From Streptomyces halobius (GTDB lineage Bacteria; Actinomycetota; Actinomycetes; Streptomycetales; Streptomycetaceae): a DNA stretch of 64,000 bases. This document shows, one piece after another, positions 1 to 8,803 of the stretch (the stretch's first letter is position 1; every line of letters starts with the position of its first letter). The stretch is taken from NCBI RefSeq assembly GCF_023277745.1, contig NZ_CP086322.1:5084001-5148000 (forward strand), written 5' to 3'. The translations under genes were made by a program, and so were the position numbers. The notes below the pieces were generated by a model. It saw nothing but the letters and a program-made list of their open reading frames with translations, had not been told where the DNA came from and did not search any database.

Positions 1-285
1 GAAGGTGAGCGCGACGCACTTGGCCTTGCGGCAGTCGACGTCGTCGCCGTCCGCGCTCTTGCCCTGCGCGGCTGCGCCCTTACGTCCACCGCTCCGGGCG
101 TCCTTGGCCTTGACATGGGTGGCCGAGGCGTTGTCACGCGCGTCGGCCGGTGCGGTGACGTCGTAGGTGGCGCAGCCGCTGAGGGCCAGGACGAGGGAGG
201 TGGCGGTCAGCAGTCCGGCCAGGGATGCACGGCAAGGCGTGGATATCTGCTTCGGCTGCTTCGGTTTCTTGGGCTTCTTCGGCAT
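1..285 (-). CDS. Lipoprotein, N-terminal part (runs off the window)
   Basis: The frame opens at an ATG at 285 and stays open to base 1, so only the first 95 residues are present. It begins with a Lys/Pro-rich basic stretch (MPKKPKKPKQPKQ). A hydrophobic segment follows and ends in LSGC, a good lipobox with Cys near residue 38. After this comes a hydrophilic linker rich in Ala, Lys and Asp with a CRKAKC motif. It is probably an exported, lipid-anchored protein. The function cannot be told from this part. The gene is transcribed away from the ABC importer that follows. Confidence 0.7.
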   Translation of the reverse strand, partial: MPKKPKKPKQPKQISTPCRASLAGLLTATSLVLALSGCATYDVTAPADARDNASATHVKAKDARSGGRKGAAAQGKSADGDDVDCRKAKCVALTF

Positions 286-447
286 GCGAGGCACTATACA
301 TAGTGAGTATGCATCGCTTGTATACATAGGGTGTGTGCAGGGGGTTTACGCAGGGTGGGTGCGGGGAGGCGTATGCCGGCGCCCCGGCCACCCCGATCGG
401 ACGCGCCCCGCGCGACACCCCGTCCCCGCCCGGGATGGACTCGTACC

Positions 448-1299
448 GTGACCGCCCCGCCGGACGACTGCCTGGCCCGTAACGACTGGATCTGCGGCGA
501 CTACCTGAGCACCCGCCGCGAGATCCTGCTCGACGCGGTCGTCGAGCATGTGCAGCTGACGGCGACCGCTGTGGGTCTCGGGCTGGCCGTCGCGGTTCCG
601 CTGGCGTTGCTGGCCCGCCGCAGACGCTGGACGGCCGGGCCGGTACTGGGCCTCACCACCGTGATCTACACGATCCCGTCGCTGGCGATGTTCTCGCTGC
701 TGCTGCCGCTCTACGGGCTCTCCGGCACGCTCGTCGTGGTCGGCCTCGCCCTCTACTCCCTCACACTCCTGGTACGGAACCTCCTGGCGGGGCTGGCCGG
801 CGTCCCGGCCGAGGCCGAGGAGGCCGCGCGCGGCATGGGCTACGGCCCGATGCGCCAACTGCTCACCGTCGAACTGCCGTTGGCGGTGCCGACCGCGATG
901 GCCGGGCTGCGGATCGCCACCGTATCGGCGGTCTCGCTCGCCACCATCGGGGCGATCGTCGGACATGGCGGCCTGGGCAACCTGATCTACGCCGGCATGA
1001 ACTCCTTCTTCAAGGCGCAGGTGCTCACCGCGTCCGTGCTGTGCGTGATCATCGCGGTCGTCTTCGACGTCCTGCTGCTCGGTGTGGAGCGACTGCTCAC
1101 GCCGTGGCGGCGGCAGTCGCGGCGCAGGAGCCGGCCGCGCGTGCGGACGGCGGGTCGGAAGCCGCCGGTCACCGCCGGTATGGCTGCCGGCGGTACGGCC
1201 CCCGACGGTGCATCGTCCCACCGACCGCCGCCCCCCGACGGTGCATCGTCCCGCCGACCGCCGCCCCCCGACGGCACGGCTCCCGGGCGGCGCACATGA
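448..1299 (+). CDS. ABC transporter permease, glycine betaine/osmoprotectant type (ProW/OpuBB-like)
   Basis: The GTG at 448 is chosen because similarity to permeases begins just after it. The in-frame sequence before it is low-complexity Arg/Pro. The 283-residue protein has about five membrane segments and the BPD permease loop EAARGMGYGPMRQL around residues 125-140. This loop is the site that contacts the ATPase. It then shows GHGGLGNLIYAG, typical of the choline/betaine group. The C-terminus is a hydrophilic tail built from an 11-residue repeat, unlike the rest. Its stop overlaps the next gene as ATGA. It should work in the cytoplasmic membrane in compatible-solute uptake. Substrate is inferred from family only. 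Confidence 0.85.
   Translation: MTAPPDDCLARNDWICGDYLSTRREILLDAVVEHVQLTATAVGLGLAVAVPLALLARRRRWTAGPVLGLTTVIYTIPSLAMFSLLLPLYGLSGTLVVVGLALYSLTLLVRNLLAGLAGVPAEAEEAARGMGYGPMRQLLTVELPLAVPTAMAGLRIATVSAVSLATIGAIVGHGGLGNLIYAGMNSFFKAQVLTASVLCVIIAVVFDVLLLGVERLLTPWRRQSRRRSRPRVRTAGRKPPVTAGMAAGGTAPDGASSHRPPPPDGASSRRPPPPDGTAPGRRT
1203..1274 (+). repeat. 33-bp tandem repeat in the permease C-terminus
   Basis: There are two full copies (1203-1235 and 1236-1268) and a short partial third. Each copy encodes 11 residues centred on PDGASS and RPPP. Copy 2 differs from copy 1 by one base. The period keeps the reading frame, so copy number can change without breaking the gene. Confidence 0.85.
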
Positions 1300-1973
1300 A
1301 CACCCTCTCCGAGGTGTGGTCTTGGCTCACCACCGCCGCCAACTGGTACGGCGAGAACGGAGTCTGGAACCGGCTCGGCCAGCACCTCCTCCTGACCGTC
1401 GTCTGCCTCGTCATCAGCTCCCTGATCGCACTGCCGATCGCGGTCACCCTCGGCCACCTCGGGCGCGGCGGCGCGCTCGCCGTCAACCTCGCCAACATCG
1501 GCCGCGCGGTGCCGACCTTCGCCGTCCTGGTGCTGCTTCTGCTCACCCCCATCGGGCGGCACGGGGAGTGGCCGACGGTCATCGCACTGGTGCTGTTCGC
1601 CATCCCGCCGCTGCTGACCAATGCCTACGTGGGGATGCGCGAGGTCGACCAGGACGTGGTGCGGGCGGCGCGGGGCATGGGGATGACCGGTACGCAGCTG
1701 GTGCGGCGGGTGGAGGTGCCGCTCGCGTTCCCGCTGGTGCTGACCGGCGTACGGATCGCCGCCGTCCAGCTTGTCGCGACCGCCACACTGGCCGCGCTGG
1801 TGGGCGGCGGCGGGCTCGGCCGGATCATCACCGCGGGCTTCAACCTGGCCAGCACTCCGCAGGTGGTGGCCGGTGCGCTGATCGTCGCGGTGTTCGCGCT
1901 GCTCATGGAGGCCGCGTTCGAGATCGGTGAGCGGTGGGGCACGCCGCGGTGGGCGCGGGGGAGGAATCGGTGA
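1296..1973 (+). CDS. ABC transporter permease, second osmoprotectant-type subunit (OpuBD-like)
   Basis: The ATG at 1296 overlaps the stop of the first permease (ATGA), so translation is probably coupled. The 225-residue protein has five to six membrane helices. The BPD loop is seen as RAARGMGMTGTQLVRR near residues 125-140, and the conserved GGGGLGRIITAGF follows near 170-183. Two distinct permeases plus a binding protein is the usual build of OpuB/OpuC-type importers for glycine betaine, choline or proline betaine. Its stop overlaps the GTG of the binding-protein gene. Confidence 0.88.
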   Translation: MNTLSEVWSWLTTAANWYGENGVWNRLGQHLLLTVVCLVISSLIALPIAVTLGHLGRGGALAVNLANIGRAVPTFAVLVLLLLTPIGRHGEWPTVIALVLFAIPPLLTNAYVGMREVDQDVVRAARGMGMTGTQLVRRVEVPLAFPLVLTGVRIAAVQLVATATLAALVGGGGLGRIITAGFNLASTPQVVAGALIVAVFALLMEAAFEIGERWGTPRWARGRNR

Positions 1974-2926
1974 GGCCGGGGAGGTGGGCGCGTTACGCGT
2001 GCGCCGCGCTACTGCTGCTGCTCACCGCCTGTGCCGTCGGCCCCTCACTGGAGAACCGTGGTGCGGTCACCGCCCCGCCCGGCGACAGTCGTCAACTGTC
2101 CATCGGCTCGGCCGGCTTCACCGAGAGCGAGCTGCTCGCCCAGATGTACGCGGCGCTGCTCGACGACGCCGGGTACCGGACCGACATCCTCACGGTCGGC
2201 AACCGGGAGCTGTATGAACCCGCCCTGGAGAGCGGCCAGATCGATGTCGTGCCGGAGTACGCCGCCACCTTCGCGGACTGGCTCAACGCCAAGGTCAACG
2301 GGCCGAAGGCGGCCCCGGTGGCCTCGTCCGACCTTGCCGCCACCATGGCCGCGCTGCGCAGGCTGGCCGCCCCGCGCGGCCTGACCGTCCTCCCGGCGGG
2401 CCGCGCCGTCGACCAGAACGCCTTTGCCGTGAGCGCCGCCTTCGCCGCCAAGCACCGCCTCAAAACCCTCAGCGACCTGGGCCGCGCCAAGCTGCCCGTA
2501 CGGCTGGCGGCGGGCGATGAATGCGTTCAGCGGCCGTCCTGCGCGCCTGGGCTGAAGAAGACCTACGGCATCGAGGTGACCGCTGTCGATCCGAAGGGCG
2601 TCGGGACCACGCCCGCCAAACAGGCCGTCCAGAACGGTCAGGACCAGATGGTGCTGACGACCAGCACGGATGCCACCCTCGACCAGTTCGGCCTGGTGGT
2701 GCTAGCCGACGACAGGAAGCTGCAGAACGCCGACTATGTCGTCCCCGTCGTCAACCGTGCCCGTGCCGGCGGCAAGCGGGTCGCCGCCGCACTCAACCGC
2801 CTCAACACGGTGCTGACCACCGCCGACCTGGCGCGCCTCAACGAGCAGGTCGACAGCTGGCGGCGGCTGCCGGCGGATGTGGCCCACAACTACCTTGAGG
2901 AGAAGGGACTGTTGGAGAAGAAGTGA
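1970..2926 (+). CDS. Osmoprotectant-binding lipoprotein (OpuAC/OpuBC family)
   Basis: The GTG at 1970 overlaps the permease stop as GTGA and gives a short basic N-terminus. A hydrophobic stretch then ends in LLLLLTAC, a lipobox with Cys at residue 21. An upstream ATG at 1934 would spoil this signal. The 318-residue protein matches the OpuAC fold, with motifs GSAGFTESELLAQMY, QIDVVPEYAATFADWL and a C-terminal VAHNYLEEKGLL. It should capture a quaternary amine outside the membrane and hand it to the two permeases. No ATP-binding subunit gene lies in or next to this operon in the window. Confidence 0.9.
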   Translation: MRPGRWARYACAALLLLLTACAVGPSLENRGAVTAPPGDSRQLSIGSAGFTESELLAQMYAALLDDAGYRTDILTVGNRELYEPALESGQIDVVPEYAATFADWLNAKVNGPKAAPVASSDLAATMAALRRLAAPRGLTVLPAGRAVDQNAFAVSAAFAAKHRLKTLSDLGRAKLPVRLAAGDECVQRPSCAPGLKKTYGIEVTAVDPKGVGTTPAKQAVQNGQDQMVLTTSTDATLDQFGLVVLADDRKLQNADYVVPVVNRARAGGKRVAAALNRLNTVLTTADLARLNEQVDSWRRLPADVAHNYLEEKGLLEKK

Positions 2927-3062
2927 GGGACCTGCGGGCGGTGGACCGGCCAGCGGAGGACCGGCCGGGGGGCCTGCGGGCGGTGGGCGAGCCGGGGGCG
3001 GCCGGGCCGGGGGCGGTCCTGCGGGTGGCGGGTGAGCCGGCTGCGGGATATGCGCGGGTTGA

Positions 3063-3761
3063 TCATTCTGCGGCATCCGTCCGTCGGCGCGCCGTCCGTG
3101 CCCCGTCGCCCATCCGGTAGCCCGCGCCCGGGACGGTTTCGATCACCGGTGGCTCGCCGAGCTTGGCGCGCAGTTTGCCGAGCGTGACGCGGACCGCGTT
3201 GGTGCGGTAGCTGGTGTGCTCCTCCCAGACCTCCTCGATCAGGTCATCGCCGCTGACCACCGCCCCCTGGGCGCGCACCAGCACCTCCAGGACCCCGAAC
3301 TCCTTGCGGGAGAGGGCGAGCCGCCGGCCGTCGCGGACGGCGAGCCGACGGGCCGTGTCGACGCAGACACCGGCCCGCTCGATGACCGGCGGCAGCGCGG
3401 GCCGGGCGCGCCGGCCGAGCGCCAGGACCCGGGCGAGCAGCTCCTCGTACGCGAAGGGTTTGGTCAGGTAGTCGTCGGCGCCCAGGTCCAGGCCGTCCAC
3501 CCGGTCGCGCACCGTGCCGGACGCGGTGAGCATCAACACGCGGGTCTGCAGCCGCTGTTGGACGAGGTGGCGGTAGACCTCGTCACCGTGCGGACCGGCC
3601 AGATCGCGGTCCAGGACCAGTACGTCGTAGGCACCGAACCGGAGCTTGGCCAGCGCCTCGCGGCCGTCGTGGGCGACATCGGCCGCGATCGCGTCGCGGT
3701 GCAGCCCCTCAGCAATCATTTCGGCGAGGAATTCCTCGTCCTCCACCAGCAGAACGCGCAT
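3063..3761 (-). CDS. Two-component response regulator, OmpR/PhoB type
   Basis: The start is the ATG at 3761, which gives the receiver beginning MRVLLVEDEE. The 232 residues hold a receiver domain (about 1-118) with the acidic pair E8/D9, the phosphate-accepting D51 in YDVLVLD, and K101 in LTKPF. A winged-helix DNA-binding domain follows (about 125-220), ending in the usual VRGxGYR-like VPGAGYRMG. No histidine kinase gene is adjacent on either side, so this is an orphan regulator here. The FtsX relic upstream suggests it once stood beside an ABC efflux system of the kind often controlled by such regulators. Confidence 0.92.
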   Translation of the reverse strand: MRVLLVEDEEFLAEMIAEGLHRDAIAADVAHDGREALAKLRFGAYDVLVLDRDLAGPHGDEVYRHLVQQRLQTRVLMLTASGTVRDRVDGLDLGADDYLTKPFAYEELLARVLALGRRARPALPPVIERAGVCVDTARRLAVRDGRRLALSRKEFGVLEVLVRAQGAVVSGDDLIEEVWEEHTSYRTNAVRVTLGKLRAKLGEPPVIETVPGAGYRMGDGARTARRRTDAAE

Positions 3762-4470
3762 GGCGTCATGTGTACCCGAGGACCACCTTTCGTTGAGGTA
3801 AGCATCGCCTTTGTCTGTGCGTTTCCTTTCCCTGCCCTTTTTCCCCTCACTGTCCGCTTGCTGTCCCCCGCCTGTGTCATTCCCGTCCGCTCCCGCCCTC
3901 CCGTTAGAAAAAGGAAATGCGGCCCGGTGCCGGCCTCTGCCACGTCGGTCGCATCCGTATTCGACGTGGAGGAAAACCATGAGGCAGCGCAGGGCGTCGG
4001 ACGCGGCGGCATCGTTGACGGCGGATCTGGCGATATGCGCCACGATCCGTCCTCGGCGTTCCAGGCCAAGGCGGCGACCGAGGGCGCGTTCACCGGTCTG
4101 CTGCTCGGGCTGGGCGCGGTGGCGCTGCCGGTCCTGCAGGCCGCGTAGGGCGTACGGGGACGGGGCGGGGCGGGGCGGGGCCGGGCGGGCGAGGTCCGGG
4201 CCGGGTGTGGGGCCGGTGTGGGGGCCCGGTCCGGACCTCACCCGAGGGGCGGGCCCGGTCCGGAAGCCGATGGCATGTACCTGACCTCATGGAGTCGGCG
4301 TCCTGGTGTCGGCATGTACGTCCCATCGAACGGCCGCCGGATCGGTCCCGGACGGGGGGCCGTACGAGTTGCTTCCGTGGCACCGCCTCCCGTCCTGCCG
4401 CATCCGGCCCCACCGCCGTGCTTACGATCCACACCGGCCACCGGTCGGAAGGGTGGAAGGGAACGCCACG
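3762..4470. other. Long intergenic region with G-rich tract and a gene relic
   Basis: This 709-bp stretch separates the response regulator from the oxidoreductase. It holds a polypyrimidine-rich run (about 3815-3910) and the FtsX relic. A tract of repeated GGGGC runs at about 4156-4225 could form G-quadruplex or hairpin structures. The oxidoreductase promoter should lie near its right end, but I see no convincing -35/-10 pair. Confidence 0.4.
4035..4148 (+). pseudogene. Relic of an ABC transporter permease (MacB/FtsX family)
   Basis: The frame ending at the TAG at 4146 reads RHDPSSAFQAKAATEG and then AFTGLLLGLGAVAL. That matches the start of the FtsX domain of actinobacterial MacB-like efflux permeases, where the sequence normally continues LVGGVGVANTMVISVLERR. 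Here it changes to PVLQAA and stops. Only about 38 residues of a protein usually near 400 residues remain, with no start or membrane core. It is a decayed fragment. The homology is from memory of the family. Confidence 0.6.
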
Positions 4471-5418
4471 ATGAGAGCCGTAGCAGTCAGCGCATTCGGC
4501 GAACAGCCGCAGCTCATGGATCTGCCGCAGCCCGAGCCAGGGCCGGGGGAGGTTCTGGTGCGGCTGGCGGCCGCCGGACTCAACCCCGTCGACTGGAAGA
4601 TCGCCGACGGGATGTTCGGCGACGCCAAACCGGCCTCCTTCCCCCTGGTCCTGGGCACGGACGGGGCGGGCGAGGTGGTCGGGATCGGCACCGGCGTACG
4701 GCGGTTCACGGTCGGCGACGCGGTCTTCGGCCAGTTCCAGCGCCCGGAGCAGGGCGGCGGCTCGTACTGCGAACTGGCGGTCGCCGACGAGAACTCCATC
4801 GCCCCGGCGGCCCGCAGCGTCACCTACGCCACCTCCGCCGCCCTGCCGACGGCAGGCATGACCGCGTACAACCTCGTCGAGGAGACCCGGGTCAGCGAGG
4901 GCCTGCGGGTGCTGATCGTCGGCGCGACCGGCGGCGTCGGCACCCTCGCCACCCAGCTAGCGCACGGCCGCGGCGCCGACGTGATCGCCACCGCCCGTCC
5001 CGTCAACGCCGATCTGATGATGACGCTGGGCGCCACCGAAACCGTCGACCACACCCAGGGCCCCGTCGCCGACCAGGTCCTCGCCCGCCACCCCGAAGGC
5101 GTCGACGTCCTCCTCGATCTGACCAGCGGCCCCGAGGAGTTCGACGCCATGACCCGGGCCGTACGGGACGGCGGCACGGCCGTCTCCACCATCGGTTCGG
5201 CCGACGCCGACGCCCTGACCGAGAAGAACCTCCGCGGCTTCAACTTCGCCAACCGCCCCTCGCCCCAGCTCCTGGAGATCCTCGCAGGCCAGGTCGACGC
5301 GGGTCGTCTGACGGTTCTGGTGGGCCGCGAGGTCCCGTTGGAGGAGGCCCCCGACGCCCTGGAGCTCAGCCGCAGCGGCCGGGCGCGGGGGAAGACGGTA
5401 CTGGCGATCACGGGCTGA
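4471..5418 (+). CDS. NADPH:quinone oxidoreductase-like, zinc-independent medium-chain dehydrogenase
   Basis: The ATG at 4471 follows a GGAAGGGA ribosome site at the right distance. The 315-residue protein has the GroES-like fold (about 1-120, motif GLNPVDWKIADG). A Rossmann domain follows with VLIVGATGGVGTLATQLA (about 147-165), the NADPH-binding loop of quinone reductases. Zinc-binding cysteines of alcohol dehydrogenases are missing, so a zinc-free quinone or enoyl reductase is more likely. It stands alone, so its substrate cannot be deduced from context. Confidence 0.88.
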   Translation: MRAVAVSAFGEQPQLMDLPQPEPGPGEVLVRLAAAGLNPVDWKIADGMFGDAKPASFPLVLGTDGAGEVVGIGTGVRRFTVGDAVFGQFQRPEQGGGSYCELAVADENSIAPAARSVTYATSAALPTAGMTAYNLVEETRVSEGLRVLIVGATGGVGTLATQLAHGRGADVIATARPVNADLMMTLGATETVDHTQGPVADQVLARHPEGVDVLLDLTSGPEEFDAMTRAVRDGGTAVSTIGSADADALTEKNLRGFNFANRPSPQLLEILAGQVDAGRLTVLVGREVPLEEAPDALELSRSGRARGKTVLAITG

Positions 5419-5876
5419 CGGGCTGGTGATACGGGCTGAGGCGTCTGGCGGTTACGGGCTGACCTGCCGCCCGGGGATGCGCACCCCTTGCTCGGCCGGT
5501 GCCGCCTTGAGGTAGCCGGTGACGCCGGGCCCGGAAGCGGGTGTGACCGGTGCGGCCGACGTGCCGCAGGCACCAGTCCTGGGGCCCGCCCAGGCGTCGT
5601 CCCGGCCGGAGGACGCGGCGCAGACGGGTGCAACCACACCCGCCCCGGAGCGCGATTCGACCCCGCCTTATGTGCCGGAAACTGCGCGATCTGCGGCCGG
5701 ACCGTCGGTGCAGAGCCCGGTCAGCCAGTGGCGCAGCACCAGAAGCCGGACGGCGGCAACGAGATGTGCCCCGGTTCGGGCACTCCGGCTGTCTAGGCAG
5801 GAGCCTGTGAGGACCTCGGTTGTGGCTGGGGGCTTCCATGCGCCCGGACCTTGTGTGTGAGGTCTCCTCGGCGAGG
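5419..5876. other. Intergenic region without a complete gene
   Basis: Open frames here are short and lack good starts. The only recognisable piece is the Cys-rich tail at 5680-5796. A 61-codon minus-strand frame (5452-5637) has no ribosome site or family motif. I see no tRNA or clear terminator. Confidence 0.5.
5680..5796 (+). pseudogene. C-terminal fragment of a small Cys/His zinc-motif protein
   Basis: The frame ending at the TAG at 5794 reads NCAICGRTVGAEPGQPVAQH and continues to a MCPGSG ending. The pattern CxxC, then His, then C looks like the small zinc-binding proteins common in Streptomyces. No start codon with a ribosome site lies just upstream in this frame, and the preceding codons look non-coding. 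It is either a truncated relic or a very small gene with a missed start. Confidence 0.35.
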
Positions 5877-6131
5877 TCAAGAAGAATCGTCAGGCCGTGA
5901 CGGCGGCGGGCCGGTGTCACGCCACCGCTCAAGCGTCGGGTCCCGGCGCGCGTCGTACACACCACTGCCCCGGCAGTGTTTGCATTCGGCCGCGCGGTGG
6001 ACGGTCTCGGCCGGGCCATGGAACGGGTCCACGCCGGAGGAGTACGCCAGTGCCCGCGTGACATAGCCGGTGCCGCCGCACCAATGGCACATCGTGTCGG
6101 CCGGTTCGGGGGTGTTCTTGCGGTCGTTCAT
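5877..6131 (-). CDS. Small protein with two CxxCxGxG zinc motifs (DnaJ zinc-finger-like)
   Basis: This 84-residue protein starts at the ATG at 6131. It carries CHWCGGTG near residue 15 and CKHCRGSG near residue 50, the two half-motifs that make one zinc site in the DnaJ cysteine-rich domain. There is no J domain or substrate-binding region, so it is not a DnaJ chaperone. It may bind zinc and act as a small scaffold. It lies head-on to the relic at 5680-5796, another Cys-rich frame. Confidence 0.7.
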   Translation of the reverse strand: MNDRKNTPEPADTMCHWCGGTGYVTRALAYSSGVDPFHGPAETVHRAAECKHCRGSGVYDARRDPTLERWRDTGPPPSRPDDSS

Positions 6132-6209
6132 CGCGCTTGCCCTCCAACGTCACCCAGCGTAGAACGCCGCGCGCCAGGTGAGGCGATCGCGCCGACGTCG
6201 TGCGTGCGG

Positions 6210-7202
6210 CTAGGCGCGCCGGGCGCGCGTCCGGGACGGCGAACGCAGTGCACGGGCGATCGGCGGTACCACGGCGGCCAACGTCGCCGTCAGCAGCGCG
6301 ATGAAGACGACGACCCAGATGCCGGTGCGCAGGGAACCGGTGAGCACGTCGAAGCACGCCTCGGCGGCCGGGCGGGAGACCACGGCGGGCAGGGCGTCCA
6401 GGGTGCGGGTACGGATCAGTGCGAGCGCCGCGGCCAGCAGCGCGGCCGCCGTCGCGCAGATCGACGCCGTCCAGATCAGGGCCCGTCGTCGGCGTCGCGC
6501 CAGCAGCAGCCCGGACAGCAGACAGAGCGCGGCGACCGGTGGCAGCATCACCGCGCCGCTGCGTACGGCCTGGTAGGCGGCGCGGACGCGGGGGATGTCC
6601 GGGGACTTCAGCAGCACGACCCGGGTGCCGGTGCGCGGCACCCGGCGGGCGATGTCGATGCCCAGGCCGTTCCCGGACAGCTGGTGTTTGACGCGGGCGA
6701 TGACCGGTGTGAAGTCGAGCGTCACGGGTGTGTTGCCGGACGCGGTCAGGGTGTCGTCCAGGGCCTGGTGCGCGGTGCGGTGCACACCGTTCCAGACGCT
6801 CGGGAAGGAGCGGCTGGTGACGACCTGGCGCACTTGTCTGTCGACGAACTCGCGGATGCCGCGGGTGAAGCGCAGACGCTGCGCGGGCCGTTCGGCGCGC
6901 GGGATGACCTTGAGCAGCCCGTCGAGCCGGACGTGCTGCATCACCCCGGTGGTGACGTGATCGACGATGGCGTCCTGGACGGCGTGGTTCGCGGCGAGCG
7001 GGGCGACCGTGTTCACGTAGCGCTTGGTGTCGGTGAGTTCGGCGCGCGCCCACGCGGCGGGCAGGCTCAACGGCAGCAGCAGCGCCCCGATCAGCAGCAG
7101 CATCCCGACGCCGAGCGCACGTCCGGGGCGCCGGGTCCGCGTCGGCAGGCGTTCCGCCTCCACCTCCTGCCCACCGGCGCGTACCGGTGCGCTCGCTGAC
7201 AT
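6210..7202 (-). CDS. Integral membrane protein of unknown function
   Basis: The start is the ATG at 7202 (MSASAPVRAGG). An upstream in-frame start adds only Arg/Gly-rich sequence. The 330 residues have an N-terminal membrane helix (about 30-52). A large outside-facing middle region carries a conserved-looking ELTDTKRYVNTVAPLA segment near 55-72. Three helices follow in the last third (about 220-310) before a basic tail. This one-plus-three layout with an ELTDT motif occurs in uncharacterised actinobacterial membrane proteins. No enzymatic motif is visible. Confidence 0.75.
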   Translation of the reverse strand: MSASAPVRAGGQEVEAERLPTRTRRPGRALGVGMLLLIGALLLPLSLPAAWARAELTDTKRYVNTVAPLAANHAVQDAIVDHVTTGVMQHVRLDGLLKVIPRAERPAQRLRFTRGIREFVDRQVRQVVTSRSFPSVWNGVHRTAHQALDDTLTASGNTPVTLDFTPVIARVKHQLSGNGLGIDIARRVPRTGTRVVLLKSPDIPRVRAAYQAVRSGAVMLPPVAALCLLSGLLLARRRRRALIWTASICATAAALLAAALALIRTRTLDALPAVVSRPAAEACFDVLTGSLRTGIWVVVFIALLTATLAAVVPPIARALRSPSRTRARRA

Positions 7203-7384
7203 CGCGTCGTCCTCCCGTGAGCCTGGCCCTGCCGTACGGCCACCTCCCAGGCAAGTCCGTACGGTGCCCGTCCGCGAGCGGGGCGGTGCCAATGGGTGAC
7301 CGGAGGGCGGCGGCGGGCTCAGCGTGACTCTGGCCGGTGTGGTCGGCGCCGGTGTGGTCAGTGACGATGCGGTCGGTGCCGATG

Positions 7385-8527
7385 TCAGTGCAGGTGCGGA
7401 CCCGGGCGGTGTACCGGGCCGTGGGTGTCCTCGCAGTAGTCGGGGTCGGGCTGCGCCGTGTCGGGGCCGGGGCGTGGACTCAGCGTCAGGACATCGTCCG
7501 TGTCGCCGTTCTCACCGACGTGGTCGACCTGGAGGGTCGCGTGGGTGATGCCGTACCGCCGGCTCAGCAGCTGCTGCAGGCCGCGGCGGACCTTGTGGCA
7601 GTCGCCGCCGGGCGCCACCAGGATGTGCGCGGAAAGCGCCGGCTGCCCGGAGGTGATCTGCCAGATGTGCAGATCGTGGACCTCGACGACCTGGTCCTGG
7701 GCGACCAGATGATCTCCTATCGCGTCCGGGTCGATGCCGGCCGGTGCGGCCTCCATGAAGATCCGGCCGGACTCGCGGACGAGACCCGTACCGGCCTTCA
7801 GCATCAGCGCGACGACCACCAGCGTGGCGATCGCGTCGGCACGGGCGAAGCCCGTCGTCATCACGACCAGACCGGAGACGGCGGTGGCGATGAAGCCGAA
7901 CAGGTCGGTGAGGATGTGCTGGTAGGCGCCCTCGATGTTCAGGCTGGAGCGGTTGGCCTTGGAGATCAGCCAGACGCAGATCAGGTTGATGACGATGCCG
8001 GAGAGCGCGGTGACCAGCACCAGTCCGCCGGTCACGTCGGGCGGCGCGATCAGCCGGTCGACCGCCTCGTAGGCGAGCCAGACCGACAGCAGCAGCAAGG
8101 TGATGCCGTTGGCCTGCGCGGAGAGGATCTCGGCGCGCTTGAGGCCGTAGGTGTAGCCGCCGCGCGCCGGGCGGGCCGCCAGCCGCATCGCGATCAGGGC
8201 CAGCACAATGGAGACGGCGTCGGTGAGCATGTGGGCGGCGTCCGAGATCAGCGCCAGGGACTGGGCGATGACGCCGACGGCGACCTCGACCGCCATGTAG
8301 GCGGTGAGCAGGATGAGCGCGGCACGCAGCCAGCGGCGGTCGGCGTCCGCGGAGAGGCCGTGGGTGTGGCTGTGCGCGTGGCCGCGGGACTGACCGTGCG
8401 AGTGGCCGGGGGACTGGCTGGGCGAGTGGCCGTGGGAGTGGTTGTCCGTCTGGCCGTCCCCCCGGCCGTCCGCGTGGCTTTCCGTGGGGGCCTCGTTCCC
8501 GTCGGTCCCGTGGGCGTGCTTGGTCAT
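7385..8527 (-). CDS. Cation diffusion facilitator, zinc/cobalt exporter (CzcD/ZitB group)
   Basis: The ATG at 8527 is preceded by a good AGGAGCGCG ribosome site. The 380-residue protein has a His-rich N-terminus (repeated HSHGH units, about residues 28-58) that probably buffers metal. Six membrane helices follow. The transport-site motifs are seen as SDAAHMLTDA in helix 2 and HILTDLFG in helix 5, the HD-HD arrangement of zinc exporters. A cytoplasmic metal-binding domain (about 285-350, HDLHIWQITSG) comes next. It should pump Zn2+ or similar ions out against protons. It ends in a Pro/Asp-rich tail. Confidence 0.93.
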   Translation of the reverse strand: MTKHAHGTDGNEAPTESHADGRGDGQTDNHSHGHSPSQSPGHSHGQSRGHAHSHTHGLSADADRRWLRAALILLTAYMAVEVAVGVIAQSLALISDAAHMLTDAVSIVLALIAMRLAARPARGGYTYGLKRAEILSAQANGITLLLLSVWLAYEAVDRLIAPPDVTGGLVLVTALSGIVINLICVWLISKANRSSLNIEGAYQHILTDLFGFIATAVSGLVVMTTGFARADAIATLVVVALMLKAGTGLVRESGRIFMEAAPAGIDPDAIGDHLVAQDQVVEVHDLHIWQITSGQPALSAHILVAPGGDCHKVRRGLQQLLSRRYGITHATLQVDHVGENGDTDDVLTLSPRPGPDTAQPDPDYCEDTHGPVHRPGPHLH

Positions 8528-8725
8528 GGCGCGCTCCTTCCTGGGTCGTCGCAGCGAAGCAAACCGCACTTCCGCGAAAGATCCAAAGGCTGCAGCGGTG
8601 ACCGTTGTCATTACCGTCGAACGGGCTATCGTGCCTGGTCAGAGCGGTGCGTCAGGGAATGGGAAAGGGACGGGGAGGGGCAACTCTACGCAATCGTGTG
8701 GTAGTTGAGAGTGACCGGGCTTCTT

Positions 8726-8763
8726 CGGGTACGGGTATGCACCCACACTCATACCCATACCCG
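8726..8763. repeat. Imperfect 14-bp inverted repeat (stem-loop)
   Basis: The arms CGGGTACGGGTATG and CATACCCATACCCG pair at 13 of 14 positions around a 10-base loop. It lies between tsaD and the cation exporter, both on the minus strand. It may be a terminator for tsaD or an operator upstream of the exporter. No T-run follows on either strand. Confidence 0.55.
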
Positions 8764-8803
8764 CAGCCGCTGACCTGGGGTCGTGACCGGAAGGAGCGCC
8801 ACC

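Noticed and set aside
5452..5637. 61-codon minus-strand frame after the oxidoreductase
   Set aside because: No ribosome site, no recognisable motif, poor codon periodicity.
5640..5715. Possible tRNA (GCGATTCGACCCCGC looks like a T-arm)
   Set aside because: No acceptor stem, D-arm or anticodon arm can be folded around it.
8580..8640. Zur box before the zinc-type exporter
   Set aside because: The ACCGTTGTCATTACCGT segment lacks the dyad of known Zur boxes. It is only a direct ACCGT repeat.
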